Positions 9,155-16,583 of a stretch of 37,759 nucleotides of DNA are shown here, piece by piece. Position 1 is the stretch's first letter. Every line of letters starts with the position of its first letter. The stretch is from QNBT01 sp964563335 (GTDB lineage: Bacteria; Planctomycetota; Phycisphaerae; Sedimentisphaerales; Anaerohalosphaeraceae): positions 1 through 37,759 of the forward strand of contig CAZLWL010000017.1 of assembly GCA_964563335.1 (NCBI GenBank). The letters are read 5' to 3'. The translations under genes were made by a program, and so were the position numbers. The notes beneath the pieces are model-generated. The model did no database searches, was not told the DNA's origin, and worked only from the letters and a program-made list of their open reading frames with translations.

Positions 9155-10147
9155 TCATTTATCAAACGCCGCGTCAAACGCAACCACCGACGGTGCGAAG
9201 TCCACTTTCTTAACGAACTCGCACGCCTCTTTTGCGCCATGCTCACGGTCCATACCGCTGTCTTCCCACTCCACCGAAAGCGGCCCCTTGTAACCTATCC
9301 GGTTCAAGGTCCTGATGATCTCCTCGAAGTTGACGCCGCCGTGGCCCAACGAGCGAAAATCCCAGCCGCGACAGGGCTTTCCAAAATCTAAGTGTGATGA
9401 AAGAATCCCGCTTCTGCCGTCCAACTGCAATGCCGCGTCCTTCATGTGGACATGATAGATGCGGTCGGAAAACTCATTCAGGAAACAAACCGGGTCAACC
9501 ATCTGCCAGTGCAGATGACTCGGGTCGAAATTAAAACCAAAGGCTTCACGATTGCCTATAGCTTCGAGCGCCCGCTTTGCAGTGATTATGTCAAATGCGA
9601 TTTCCGTGGGATGCACCTCTAAGGCAAACCTCACGCCGCACTCGTCAAACACATCAAGAATCGGGTTCCACATTTTGGCAAACTGCGCGAAACCTTCATC
9701 AACCATCGCTTCGGAAACCGGCGGGAAACTATACAGCATGTGCCATATAGATGACCCGGTGAAGCCGTTGACCACTTTGACGCCGAGATTCTTCGCGGCC
9801 CTGGCGGTATTCTTCATTGCCTCAACGGCCCAGGCGCGTTTCTTTTCGGCATTGCCGGCGCAATCGGGCGGCGCGAACATATCGGAGCGACTGTCGTCAT
9901 TCGGGTCGCATACCAACTGCCCCGCCAGGTGGTTGCTGATTGCAAAGACCTTCAGATTGTTCTCTTCCAAAATCGCAAGCTGCTTTTTACAATACTCCTT
10001 GTCGCCGGCCGCCTTATCGACCTCAACATGGTCGCCCCAGCAGGCCAACTCCAGCCCTTCATATCCCCAGCCGGCCGCCTTCTTAGCCAATTCCACTAAA
10101 GGCAAATCCGCCCACTGTCCCGTAAAAAGTGTTATTGATCTTGACAT
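9155..10147 (-). CDS. Sugar phosphate isomerase/epimerase-family TIM-barrel protein
   Basis: This 330-residue protein has no export signal, unlike the fusion at 648-2099, so it is probably cytoplasmic. It shows the xylose-isomerase-like barrel pattern: YEGLELACWGDHVEVD, VFAISNHLAGQLV, ALEVHPTEIAFD, FGFNFDPSHLHW, IYHVHMKDA and PLSVEWEDSGMDREHG. The Glu, Asp, His and Glu in these strands are the expected divalent-metal ligands. Family members isomerise, epimerise or dehydrate sugars and inositol derivatives. ATG 10147 has GAGGG eight bases upstream; an alternative GTG at 10162 overlaps that site. It is the first gene of the minus-strand operon. I saw no strong promoter in the 80 bases upstream, before the repeat at 10227. 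Confidence 0.88.
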   Translation of the reverse strand: MSRSITLFTGQWADLPLVELAKKAAGWGYEGLELACWGDHVEVDKAAGDKEYCKKQLAILEENNLKVFAISNHLAGQLVCDPNDDSRSDMFAPPDCAGNAEKKRAWAVEAMKNTARAAKNLGVKVVNGFTGSSIWHMLYSFPPVSEAMVDEGFAQFAKMWNPILDVFDECGVRFALEVHPTEIAFDIITAKRALEAIGNREAFGFNFDPSHLHWQMVDPVCFLNEFSDRIYHVHMKDAALQLDGRSGILSSHLDFGKPCRGWDFRSLGHGGVNFEEIIRTLNRIGYKGPLSVEWEDSGMDREHGAKEACEFVKKVDFAPSVVAFDAAFDK

Positions 10148-10226
10148 ATCCAATTCCCTCACAAAATTTGTTTACAAGTAACTGTGATATGAAGAGCATA
10201 CCATACGTTTTCAATACTTGCTAAAA

Positions 10227-10390
10227 TTACTCAAACTGACCGATTTAACACTATATACTGATATAAGTGAAGTTCTAACAGAGAAATAACGCAATTTGTC
10301 ATTCCAGCGAAAACTGGAATCCAACTTCTTAAAAACAGTGTTAATCCGTGTAAATCCATGTCTGAAAACAAAAACGGTCAGTTTGAGTAA
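10227..10390. repeat. Element bounded by 16-base inverted repeats
   Basis: The sequence ttactcaaactgaccg (10227-10242) returns as its exact reverse complement at 10375-10390, enclosing 132 bases. Inside are a gtcattccagcgaaaactgg hairpin-like unit and a segment resembling tccgtgtaaatccatgtctg. A related unit occurs after the corrinoid gene at 31156. The structure resembles a small non-autonomous (MITE-like) element. The 297-base gap 10148-10444 contains this element and no gene. Confidence 0.65.
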
Positions 10391-10444
10391 ATTAACATCC
10401 CTTTTGCCTTTGGCAAAAAGGCTGCCACCCGCTACCCGCCTGTC

Positions 10445-11938
10445 CTAAAAAAGGTTCCTGACCCCTTTAACACTCTCACCTTTCAACTGGATCTTTAGTA
10501 CATAGGCATACTTACACGGCAACTTACGGGGGAAGTAGACGACAAGACCGTCTCGTCTTTGCTCCCACATCAAATCATCATCAATACCCAACATCGAAAC
10601 ACTCACTACCCGTCTGTCGCCAATCGTTTGAGCATCGAACGATTTGATAAGTACCTTTTCATTCGCCCAACGCAGGCAAATAGCATATACAGTATCGCCC
10701 TTCGAGGTGAATGCGATATCCTGTGCGGTGTATTTAGGTTCGACAAAATCGGCATAATCACCTTCATAGGAATTTATGAAAGATATATCCGTCGGTCCTT
10801 CTTTACTCTTGCGCCAGGGGCTTGTTCCATAAATGGCTTCACCGTTAACGTCCAGCCAGGCGCCGATTTCTCTTAACCTCGCTACGCTTGCTTTAGGGAT
10901 GATACCCTCGGCGGTCGGGCCGACATTGAGCAGAAAGTTGCCGCCTTTACTGGCGATATCGATAAGATTAAACAGGAGCACCTTCGTCGGCTTCCAGTTA
11001 TGGTCGTAACTCTTGAATCCCCACGTGTCATTCATGGTCATGCAGGTTTCCCAATCGTAATCCAGCCCGCCGTCGGGTATATACTGCTCCGGCGTACCGT
11101 AATCACCCAACCATGAGTCCGTTCTTTCGTCTTCGGTTGCGCGGTTATTGATAATCATATCCGGGTTTAACGCCCAAAGTAAATTTAGAATCTCCTTGCC
11201 GTCGTCCACGGTCCACCAGTCGGTCCATCCGCCATCGAACCACATGACGGCAGGGTCGTACTGCGTTACAATCTCCCGCAGTTGGGCCTTCATGTACTGC
11301 TTATATTCTTCCTTCCGTCCCGGCCTCATCAGGTTCATGCCGTACTTGTCCCACCCTTCCGGCTCTTTGCCTTGCGGCGGGAAGTTGGGCATCTGGGCCG
11401 GATGGTGCCAGTCAAGAATAGAATGATAAGTGCAAAACTTAATCCCCACCTTCTCGCACTCGGCGCCAAGAGGCGCCAACACGTCCTTACCGTACGGAGT
11501 AGAGTCAACAATGTCATAATCGCTTATCTTTGAATCATACATCGCAAACCCATCATGATGTTTCGATGTTATGACCAGATACTTCATGCCCGCCTCTTTG
11601 GCAATCCGCGCCCACTGGGCTGGGTCATACTTTACGGGATTAAATCGAGGTGGAAGTTTCTCATATTCTTCAACAGGGATATCGGCATGGGCCATAATCC
11701 ACTCACCGATCTCGGCTATCTCCCTGCCCTTCCACACCCCTGCCGGAACCGAATACACCCCCCAGTGGATAAACATTCCGAACTTGGCCTCCCGCCACCA
11801 CGCCATCCGCTTGTCATGCTCGGCTTTCGTCTCGGTCCGCTCCAGTTTCACGGCTCCGGTTCTGGCAGCTTGCTCACAACCAGAAACTCCAATACATGTC
11901 AAAATCGAACATATTGCCAGAAAACTTAGACGCTTCAT
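10445..11938 (-). CDS. Alpha-L-fucosidase, GH29 family, lipoprotein
   Basis: This 497-residue protein has a lipoprotein signal (LTCIGVSGC, Cys21). GH29 hallmarks are plain: WWREAKFGMFIHWGVYSVPAG, the KHHDGFAMYDSK motif (126-137), HSILDWHHP, and PAVMWFDGGWTDWW, in which D235 corresponds to the catalytic nucleophile of the family. NFLLNVGPTAEGIIP follows. It removes terminal alpha-L-fucose from polysaccharides such as fucan-type or glycoprotein glycans, outside the cytoplasm. The ATG at 11938 has GGAGG seven bases upstream. It lies 55 bases after the oxidoreductase at 11994 and is probably co-transcribed with it. The last residues (VKGVRNLF) and the TAG stop are encoded by a dispersed repeat (10447-10470), so the original C-terminus may have been replaced. 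Confidence 0.95.
   Translation of the reverse strand: MKRLSFLAICSILTCIGVSGCEQAARTGAVKLERTETKAEHDKRMAWWREAKFGMFIHWGVYSVPAGVWKGREIAEIGEWIMAHADIPVEEYEKLPPRFNPVKYDPAQWARIAKEAGMKYLVITSKHHDGFAMYDSKISDYDIVDSTPYGKDVLAPLGAECEKVGIKFCTYHSILDWHHPAQMPNFPPQGKEPEGWDKYGMNLMRPGRKEEYKQYMKAQLREIVTQYDPAVMWFDGGWTDWWTVDDGKEILNLLWALNPDMIINNRATEDERTDSWLGDYGTPEQYIPDGGLDYDWETCMTMNDTWGFKSYDHNWKPTKVLLFNLIDIASKGGNFLLNVGPTAEGIIPKASVARLREIGAWLDVNGEAIYGTSPWRKSKEGPTDISFINSYEGDYADFVEPKYTAQDIAFTSKGDTVYAICLRWANEKVLIKSFDAQTIGDRRVVSVSMLGIDDDLMWEQRRDGLVVYFPRKLPCKYAYVLKIQLKGESVKGVRNLF
10447..10470 (-). repeat. Dispersed repeat copy 1 (aaggttcctgacccctttaa)
   Basis: The core aaggttcctgacccctttaa is found in opposite orientation at 13282-13306. 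This copy overlaps the last codons of the fucosidase. The two copies face each other around the fucosidase and oxidoreductase pair. Confidence 0.8.
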
Positions 11939-11993
11939 TTGTTAACCTCCGAAAAAGTCTTCGATGCTCTCCAATGAGTCTTACCGGCAACGG

Positions 11994-13187
11994 TTACTTT
12001 TTCATCTTCGTCCACTTCTGTTTGCTCTTGGCGCTTGCCAGGACAGTATCCAAAAAGAGCATCCCCCGCAGACCATCATTAACAGTCGGGAAATCCAGTG
12101 CCAACGGGGCCGGCTTTGTCCTGGTTAGCTTTGCCCGTACCCTGTCGGCAAAATTGCAATACACATTCGCCATCGCCTCAAAGAAGGCCTCCGGATGACC
12201 GGATGGCAAACGTGTGCCACGGGCGGCAGCGGGACTTTTGTCAGCTACATATTGATTGCCTCGCCGCCAGACCTGTACGGGCCCATCCGGCACCTTAACA
12301 TAAAGATAGTTCGGATGCTCCTGATACCACTCTAAGGCCTTTTCCTCGCCGTAAATCCAGATGGCAAGGCCGTTCTCCTCGCCTATGGAAACCTGGCTGC
12401 AATGAAGCACACCCTTGGCGCCGTTGTTGTAGCGAATCAGGCAGTTGCCATCGTCTTCTAATTTCCTGCCCTTGACAAACGTCGTAAGGTCCGCACAGAT
12501 ATGAGTCATCTTTAAGCCCGTGATGTACTCGGCCAAATTCTCCGCGTGTGTACCAATGTCACCAACGCAGCACGAAGCACCGCCTTCTTTCGGATTCGTA
12601 CGCCATGAAGCCTGCTGTTGGCCCGTCTTTTCCAGCAGGCTGTGCAGCCAGCCCTGCGGATACTGCACGACAATTTTTCGAATCTTACCGAGGTCGCCGC
12701 TCGTGGCTATATCGCGCGCCAACTTGACCATCGGATAACCGGTGTAATTGTGCATCAGCCCGAATACTCCGCGGGATTTCTTGACAATCTTGACGAGCGC
12801 CCTTGCCTCTTTCGTGTTGAACGTCATCGGCTTTTCGCACATCACGTGGAAACCTGCCTGCAGAAAATCCCGTGCGATGGCAAAATGCCAGTTATTCGGC
12901 ACACATATCGAGACAAAATCGATTCTTTCCTCAGCCGGCAACTTGAGTTCGCGCTCTATCATCTCTTCGTAGTTACGATAGACCCGCCTCGAATTCAGAT
13001 AAAGCTCACGCCCCATCTGTTTCGACTTTCGAGGATTGATGTCGAACGCGCCTGCTACAAGTTCAATTCCCCCATCCATTCGAGACGCCTTTCGGTGTAC
13101 CTCGCCGATAAACGCCCCCGGCCCGCCGCCGACCATCCCCATCCTGAGTTTCCGGTTAATTTTCTTGCCCGCTTGTTTGACCTTCAT
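11994..13187 (-). CDS. Gfo/Idh/MocA oxidoreductase, cytoplasmic type
   Basis: This 397-residue protein lacks a Tat or Sec signal, unlike the other family members here. It begins MKVKQAGKKINRKLRMGMVGGG, with the Rossmann loop GMVGGGPGAFIGEVH, then FVSICVPNNWHF, the family loop HVMCEKPMTFNTKEA, and a GDIGTHAENLAEYITGL segment carrying the expected catalytic-region His. Expected activity is NAD(P)-dependent sugar or inositol dehydrogenation. The ATG at 13187 is preceded by AGGGG at six bases. It is the first gene of a two-gene unit with the fucosidase and has its own promoter at 13236-13264, so it may act on a fucose-derived product. That link is inferred from position only. Confidence 0.9.
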   Translation of the reverse strand: MKVKQAGKKINRKLRMGMVGGGPGAFIGEVHRKASRMDGGIELVAGAFDINPRKSKQMGRELYLNSRRVYRNYEEMIERELKLPAEERIDFVSICVPNNWHFAIARDFLQAGFHVMCEKPMTFNTKEARALVKIVKKSRGVFGLMHNYTGYPMVKLARDIATSGDLGKIRKIVVQYPQGWLHSLLEKTGQQQASWRTNPKEGGASCCVGDIGTHAENLAEYITGLKMTHICADLTTFVKGRKLEDDGNCLIRYNNGAKGVLHCSQVSIGEENGLAIWIYGEEKALEWYQEHPNYLYVKVPDGPVQVWRRGNQYVADKSPAAARGTRLPSGHPEAFFEAMANVYCNFADRVRAKLTRTKPAPLALDFPTVNDGLRGMLFLDTVLASAKSKQKWTKMKK

Positions 13188-13235
13188 AACTCGCCCCTTT
13201 CAACAAGATAAGTGTCCAAAAAACTTGTGTTACAT

Positions 13236-13264
13236 AGTTTAAGTCATACCCTTGCCCTTGTCAA
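13236..13264 (-). promoter_or_regulatory. Sigma-70-type promoter for oxidoreductase/fucosidase unit
   Basis: On the minus strand TTGACA (13264-13259), a 17-base spacer and TAAACT (13241-13236) are seen. The predicted start of transcription near 13229 leaves a leader of about 40 bases before the ATG at 13187. Confidence 0.65.
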
Positions 13265-13281
13265 CAACCGGCAAAGGGGGC

Positions 13282-13306
13282 TTAAAGGGGTCAGGAACCT
13301 TTTTAA
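13282..13306 (+). repeat. Dispersed repeat copy 2 (ttaaaggggtcaggaacctt)
   Basis: This is the reverse complement of the copy at 10447-10470. It sits just upstream of the promoter for the fucosidase unit. The remainder of the stretch 13307-13512 shows no gene, repeat or terminator that I can support. Confidence 0.8.
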
Positions 13307-13512
13307 ATCCGAAATGTTTCAAAATTCGGCGAAATATGTCTTGAATTTTCCCACGCCGGCGCATTATACTCTCGCTTGCGGCTGGCGTCATGAAAGCAAT
13401 TGCAGACTCCGACTACCCGTAAGCCTCCAAATTTCTTCGGGAAAGACCGGAAAGAGTCTTTCCTCTGGTCGTAAACGCATTATTGATAATTACTTACAGT
13501 CAGATAAGTTTC

Positions 13513-13541
13513 TTGACATAACTTAGTGATTTTGCTATAAT
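13513..13541 (+). promoter_or_regulatory. Consensus sigma-70 promoter of the VTC operon
   Basis: TTGACA (13513-13518), 17 bases, TATAAT (13536-13541): both hexamers match the consensus exactly with ideal spacing. The predicted start near 13548 leaves a leader of about 200 bases before the VTC-domain gene. Such a promoter suggests strong basal transcription unless a repressor acts. Confidence 0.85.
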
Positions 13542-13547
13542 GGTCGT

Positions 13548-13749
13548 GTAGCTGGTACCGAAAGCTAACAGAGAAAGGAACGATTAATTTTGTTGAACGG
13601 ATTCGAAAGGTCATTTTTCTGCAACAAACAAATGGCCTCTTTGAGCGTCTTTACCATCGGCCGAGCGTTATTCGAGCACCGCCGAGAGAACTGATAATTG
13701 TCTCCGGCATCGAGTATCAAGGCCATAGAATAAATGGAAGGGTTATAGG
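13548..13749 (+). other. Long 5' leader of the VTC operon
   Basis: About 200 transcribed bases precede the ATG at 13750. No known riboswitch was recognised. A 34-codon frame beginning TTG near 13590 ends at a TGA near 13695 but lacks a good ribosome-binding site, so I do not call it a gene. Confidence 0.4.
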
Positions 13750-14637
13750 ATGGTTGCTGGCGACTTACCAAAAAAGGTTGCTGGTTCCAAGACCGACTCT
13801 GCTCGCCTCAAGAGCCGGAAGGGGCGAAGCGCGCCTGCCCTGCTAAAACCCAAAAAACGCCCAACCACCATCAGAAGACCGGGCATAGCCGCACCCGGCA
13901 AGAACCTGTTTTGCCGCTATGAGCTAAAGTATCATATATCCGAAGCAAAGGCCCAGGCAATCGAGCAGTTCATCAAGCCCTATATTCACCTCGACCGATA
14001 CGGCAAACTGCAGCCCGACGGCGCCTATCCGATTGTAAGTCTATATTTGGACTCACAAGACTTCAAGCTCTGCCGTGAAAGCATGATAGGCAAGAAAAAC
14101 CGTTTCAAACTCCGCATCCGAAGCTATGATGATGATACGAGCACGCCTTACTTCTTTGAGATCAAGCGCCGACTCAATAATATCATCATCAAAAGCAGGA
14201 CCCGCGTTACACACGACAACATGGTTGACTTACTGGCCGGCCGCTCGCTGCCGCCCCAGGAATACAAGGCCGATGAACAGACGCTCAGACAGTTCCAGTT
14301 GTATATGCACTGCATCCAGGCAAAACCTGCGATACGAGTTCGCTACAAACGCAAAGCTTATGAAGACGATTCGGACAACAGAGTGCGCGTAACCTTTGAC
14401 CGTTTCTTGTGCCATAATGCCGGCAGCGAGCCAATAGTAATGTTCAACGGCACGGGCTGGCAGCGTCATAAGTTCAATAACGTGATACTCGAACTTAAGT
14501 TTACCGCTCGCTATCCCGCATGGCTCAGCAAAATGGTAAAGTACTTCGACCTGAGACGCGAATCGATATCCAAGTACGTTACCTCCGTAAAACACGCTTG
14601 TTCGATGGGATTCTGTGCACCTAATTTATCGATGTGA
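13750..14637 (+). CDS. VTC-domain protein, polyphosphate-polymerase-like
   Basis: This 295-residue protein has a very basic first 50 residues, followed by a VTC domain of the CYTH/triphosphate-tunnel fold. The alternating charged strands that line the tunnel are all visible: RYELKY (56-61), SLYLDS (97-102), KLRIRSY (120-126), FEIKRR (136-141), RVRYKRKAY (196-204), RVTFD (213-217), ILELKF (246-251) and SKY (274-276). By family comparison with yeast Vtc4, the Arg/Lys residues would bind the phosphate chain and E248 the metal. The domain makes polyphosphate from ATP. The start has GGAAGGG just upstream. Its stop overlaps the DUF4956 start (GTGA), indicating translational coupling. In other bacteria VTC proteins pair with DUF4956 and CotH kinases; no CotH is seen here. 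Catalysis is inferred. Confidence 0.88.
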   Translation: MVAGDLPKKVAGSKTDSARLKSRKGRSAPALLKPKKRPTTIRRPGIAAPGKNLFCRYELKYHISEAKAQAIEQFIKPYIHLDRYGKLQPDGAYPIVSLYLDSQDFKLCRESMIGKKNRFKLRIRSYDDDTSTPYFFEIKRRLNNIIIKSRTRVTHDNMVDLLAGRSLPPQEYKADEQTLRQFQLYMHCIQAKPAIRVRYKRKAYEDDSDNRVRVTFDRFLCHNAGSEPIVMFNGTGWQRHKFNNVILELKFTARYPAWLSKMVKYFDLRRESISKYVTSVKHACSMGFCAPNLSM

Positions 14638-15341
14638 GTAATATGGACAAAATCTGGCAAATACTCGAAGGTGGCTCGTCAACAACGATGGTATTCAGCC
14701 CGCAAGCGGTGGTTTTATCTATGCTGCTGGCGTTTGTTCTGGGGCAGGTGCTGGCATGGGTGTATTACTTCACTCACAGCGGACTGTCCTATTCGAAATC
14801 GTTTGTTCAATCGGTGATAGTGATTACGGTTGTGGTGGCGATGGTGATGAGCACTATCGGCAGCAGCTTCGTGATGGCCGTCGGTCTGATGGGAGCGCTG
14901 TCAATCATACGTTTCCGTAACATCATTAAAGACACACGTGACCTTGCCTTCATTTTCTGCTCACTGGTGGTGGGGATGGCAGCCGGCTCGCAGCGTTATG
15001 CTATTGCGGTGACGGGGACGGTATTCCTGAGCATGATATTTTTGTACCTTCATCTGACGGACTTCGGCAGACATCGACCACATAATGGTTTTCTGCGTTT
15101 TAATCTTCCGACACACATTGGGCCGGACCACCCGATTTCCAAAATCCTTAAACAATTCTGTGGCAACTTCACACTCGTCTCCGCACAGGACAGCGGCTTC
15201 GGAAGCCCCGTCGTGGAATACGCCTATCAGTTGATGATACGAAACGCCGAGAGGAATGAACAGATGTTGGCCGAGTTGGGAAAAATAGAAGGTATTGAGA
15301 ATGTCAGCCTGACGATGCAGGAACAGTTGTTAGAGGTCTGA
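14634..15341 (+). CDS. DUF4956 integral membrane protein
   Basis: This 235-residue protein has four or five hydrophobic segments: about 21-45 (FSPQAVVLSMLLAFVLGQVL onward), 57-77, 80-93, 104-120 and 123-142. The family signature GALSIIRFRNIIKDTRDLAF follows the third. The C-terminal 90 residues are soluble and end with an ACT-like beta/alpha pattern (LAELGKIEGIENVSLTMQEQ). DUF4956 has no proven function but commonly sits next to VTC genes. The frame can start at GTG 14634, overlapping the VTC stop, or at ATG 14643; the overlap favours coupled translation either way. By analogy with the yeast VTC complex, where membrane subunits carry the chain across the bilayer, it may be the inner-membrane channel. 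That is an inference. Confidence 0.85.
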   Translation: MSNMDKIWQILEGGSSTTMVFSPQAVVLSMLLAFVLGQVLAWVYYFTHSGLSYSKSFVQSVIVITVVVAMVMSTIGSSFVMAVGLMGALSIIRFRNIIKDTRDLAFIFCSLVVGMAAGSQRYAIAVTGTVFLSMIFLYLHLTDFGRHRPHNGFLRFNLPTHIGPDHPISKILKQFCGNFTLVSAQDSGFGSPVVEYAYQLMIRNAERNEQMLAELGKIEGIENVSLTMQEQLLEV

Positions 15342-15345
15342 CCGG

Positions 15346-16509
15346 ATGCGAAAATTATTATCGAGCCTGAATCTGCACATCATGCCCGTCCTTGTCTGGC
15401 TGGTGGCGGTAGCATGTGTAGTCGGCCTGTTTCAACAGCGCTGGCGGCGATTTGAAATCGTCGGCATGGCACAGGGCCAGGTGCGAGAGGTTGCCGCCAC
15501 TGTTGCGGGCAGGCTGAAAACTGTTTCCGTTGAATTGTTTGAGACGGTGAGCAGAGGACAGGTATTAGCTACGCTGGCCGACGAGCACCTGAACACGCAA
15601 ATCGCTACTATTTCAGCCGAAATAGAACGTTTGCAGGCCGAATTAAACGCAAATCGTAATCTGTTGACAGCCGAAGCAGCCAACCGTCAAACCGACTGGA
15701 GCAGCACATATCGACGATTCTGTTTCGACGTGGAGCAGGTCAAGCTCAGCACACTGCAGTTGAAAACGCAGATTGAAACCGACCGGATGATGCTCCAGGA
15801 CCTCGAATTGGATGTCAAAATCTCCAGGGACCTTCTCGCAAAAGATGCTGTTACTCCTTACGACCTGCAAAAAGCACAGGCGGCACACGATGCGATAGCA
15901 ACGCAAATCCGGGAGAATGAAAATCTGATGGCCCAATATGAACAGGACTTTCAGAGGGCCGAGCAGCGGCGGGACGAATTCGCTCAGCGTCAACCTGTTA
16001 ATCCTTCCATAGATGAAGCAATGAATCCTCTGCGAAAAGCAATAAAGGTTCAGGAAGGGCTGACAAACGAGTTGTCGGCTCAACGGGTCGAACTCGTGTT
16101 AAAGGCACCGATTGACGGCGTTGTAATCCAAATTCGTGGCAGGGCAAATGAGGTTGCCTTGCACAGGCCTGGCGAGGGTATTTTACATAAGCCGGGTGAA
16201 ATAGTCTTGGCCGGGGAGACGATACTCACTATAGCCGAGGCCAGACCCACTGAAATCATCGCTTATGCCGACGAAAAGCAGGCCGGCTTGCTTCGCCAGA
16301 ACATGGAGGTTCAACTTGTCAAAACCAATGCGCCCGCCCAGATTGCAGAGGCTGCCCAGATAACGCATGTCGGTCCGACCATTGAACCGGTGCCGCTGAG
16401 ATTGCTGCGAAATCCCCTTATCCCGCAGTGGGGACGCCCTTTCCTGGTAATGATTCCGCCGGGCTTCGAGCTGACGCCGGGAGAGCTGGTCGGAATAAGG
16501 GGGTTGTAG
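15346..16509 (+). CDS. HlyD-family periplasmic adaptor (membrane fusion protein)
   Basis: This 387-residue protein has one N-terminal membrane segment (about 12-29, VLVWLVAVACVVGLF). A lipoyl half-motif follows (AGRLKTVSVELFETVSRGQVLATL), then a long coiled-coil hairpin (about 80-245, IATISAEIERLQAELNANRN to NELSAQRVELV). The returning lipoyl half (LKAPIDGVVIQIRGRANEVA, GEIVLAGETILTIAEA) and a beta-barrel/membrane-proximal end complete it. These adaptors bridge an inner-membrane transporter and an outer-membrane TolC-like tube. It starts four bases after the DUF4956 stop and precedes a TolC-type gene. No ABC, RND or MFS transporter gene is present in the operon, which is unusual: the inner-membrane partner would have to be the DUF4956 protein or be encoded elsewhere. 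Confidence 0.9.
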   Translation: MRKLLSSLNLHIMPVLVWLVAVACVVGLFQQRWRRFEIVGMAQGQVREVAATVAGRLKTVSVELFETVSRGQVLATLADEHLNTQIATISAEIERLQAELNANRNLLTAEAANRQTDWSSTYRRFCFDVEQVKLSTLQLKTQIETDRMMLQDLELDVKISRDLLAKDAVTPYDLQKAQAAHDAIATQIRENENLMAQYEQDFQRAEQRRDEFAQRQPVNPSIDEAMNPLRKAIKVQEGLTNELSAQRVELVLKAPIDGVVIQIRGRANEVALHRPGEGILHKPGEIVLAGETILTIAEARPTEIIAYADEKQAGLLRQNMEVQLVKTNAPAQIAEAAQITHVGPTIEPVPLRLLRNPLIPQWGRPFLVMIPPGFELTPGELVGIRGL

Positions 16510-16533
16510 ATTGACAGCTCTTTGCTGTCAATC
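16509..16533 (+). other. Intercistronic hairpin
   Basis: A perfect ten-base stem (gattgacagc / gctgtcaatc) with a five-base loop lies directly after the HlyD-type stop. No T-run follows, so it is not a standard terminator. It could protect the upstream mRNA or be an RNase processing point that sets the ratio of adaptor to outer-membrane factor. Confidence 0.6.
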
Positions 16534-16583
16534 TGAAGAACACAACGAAACCAAATGTGTAGCGGGGGATAACACTAAACCTT

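Noticed and set aside
13565..13771. 68-codon minus-strand frame upstream of the VTC gene
   Set aside because: It overlaps the VTC start and its leader, has no good ribosome-binding site and no recognisable motif.
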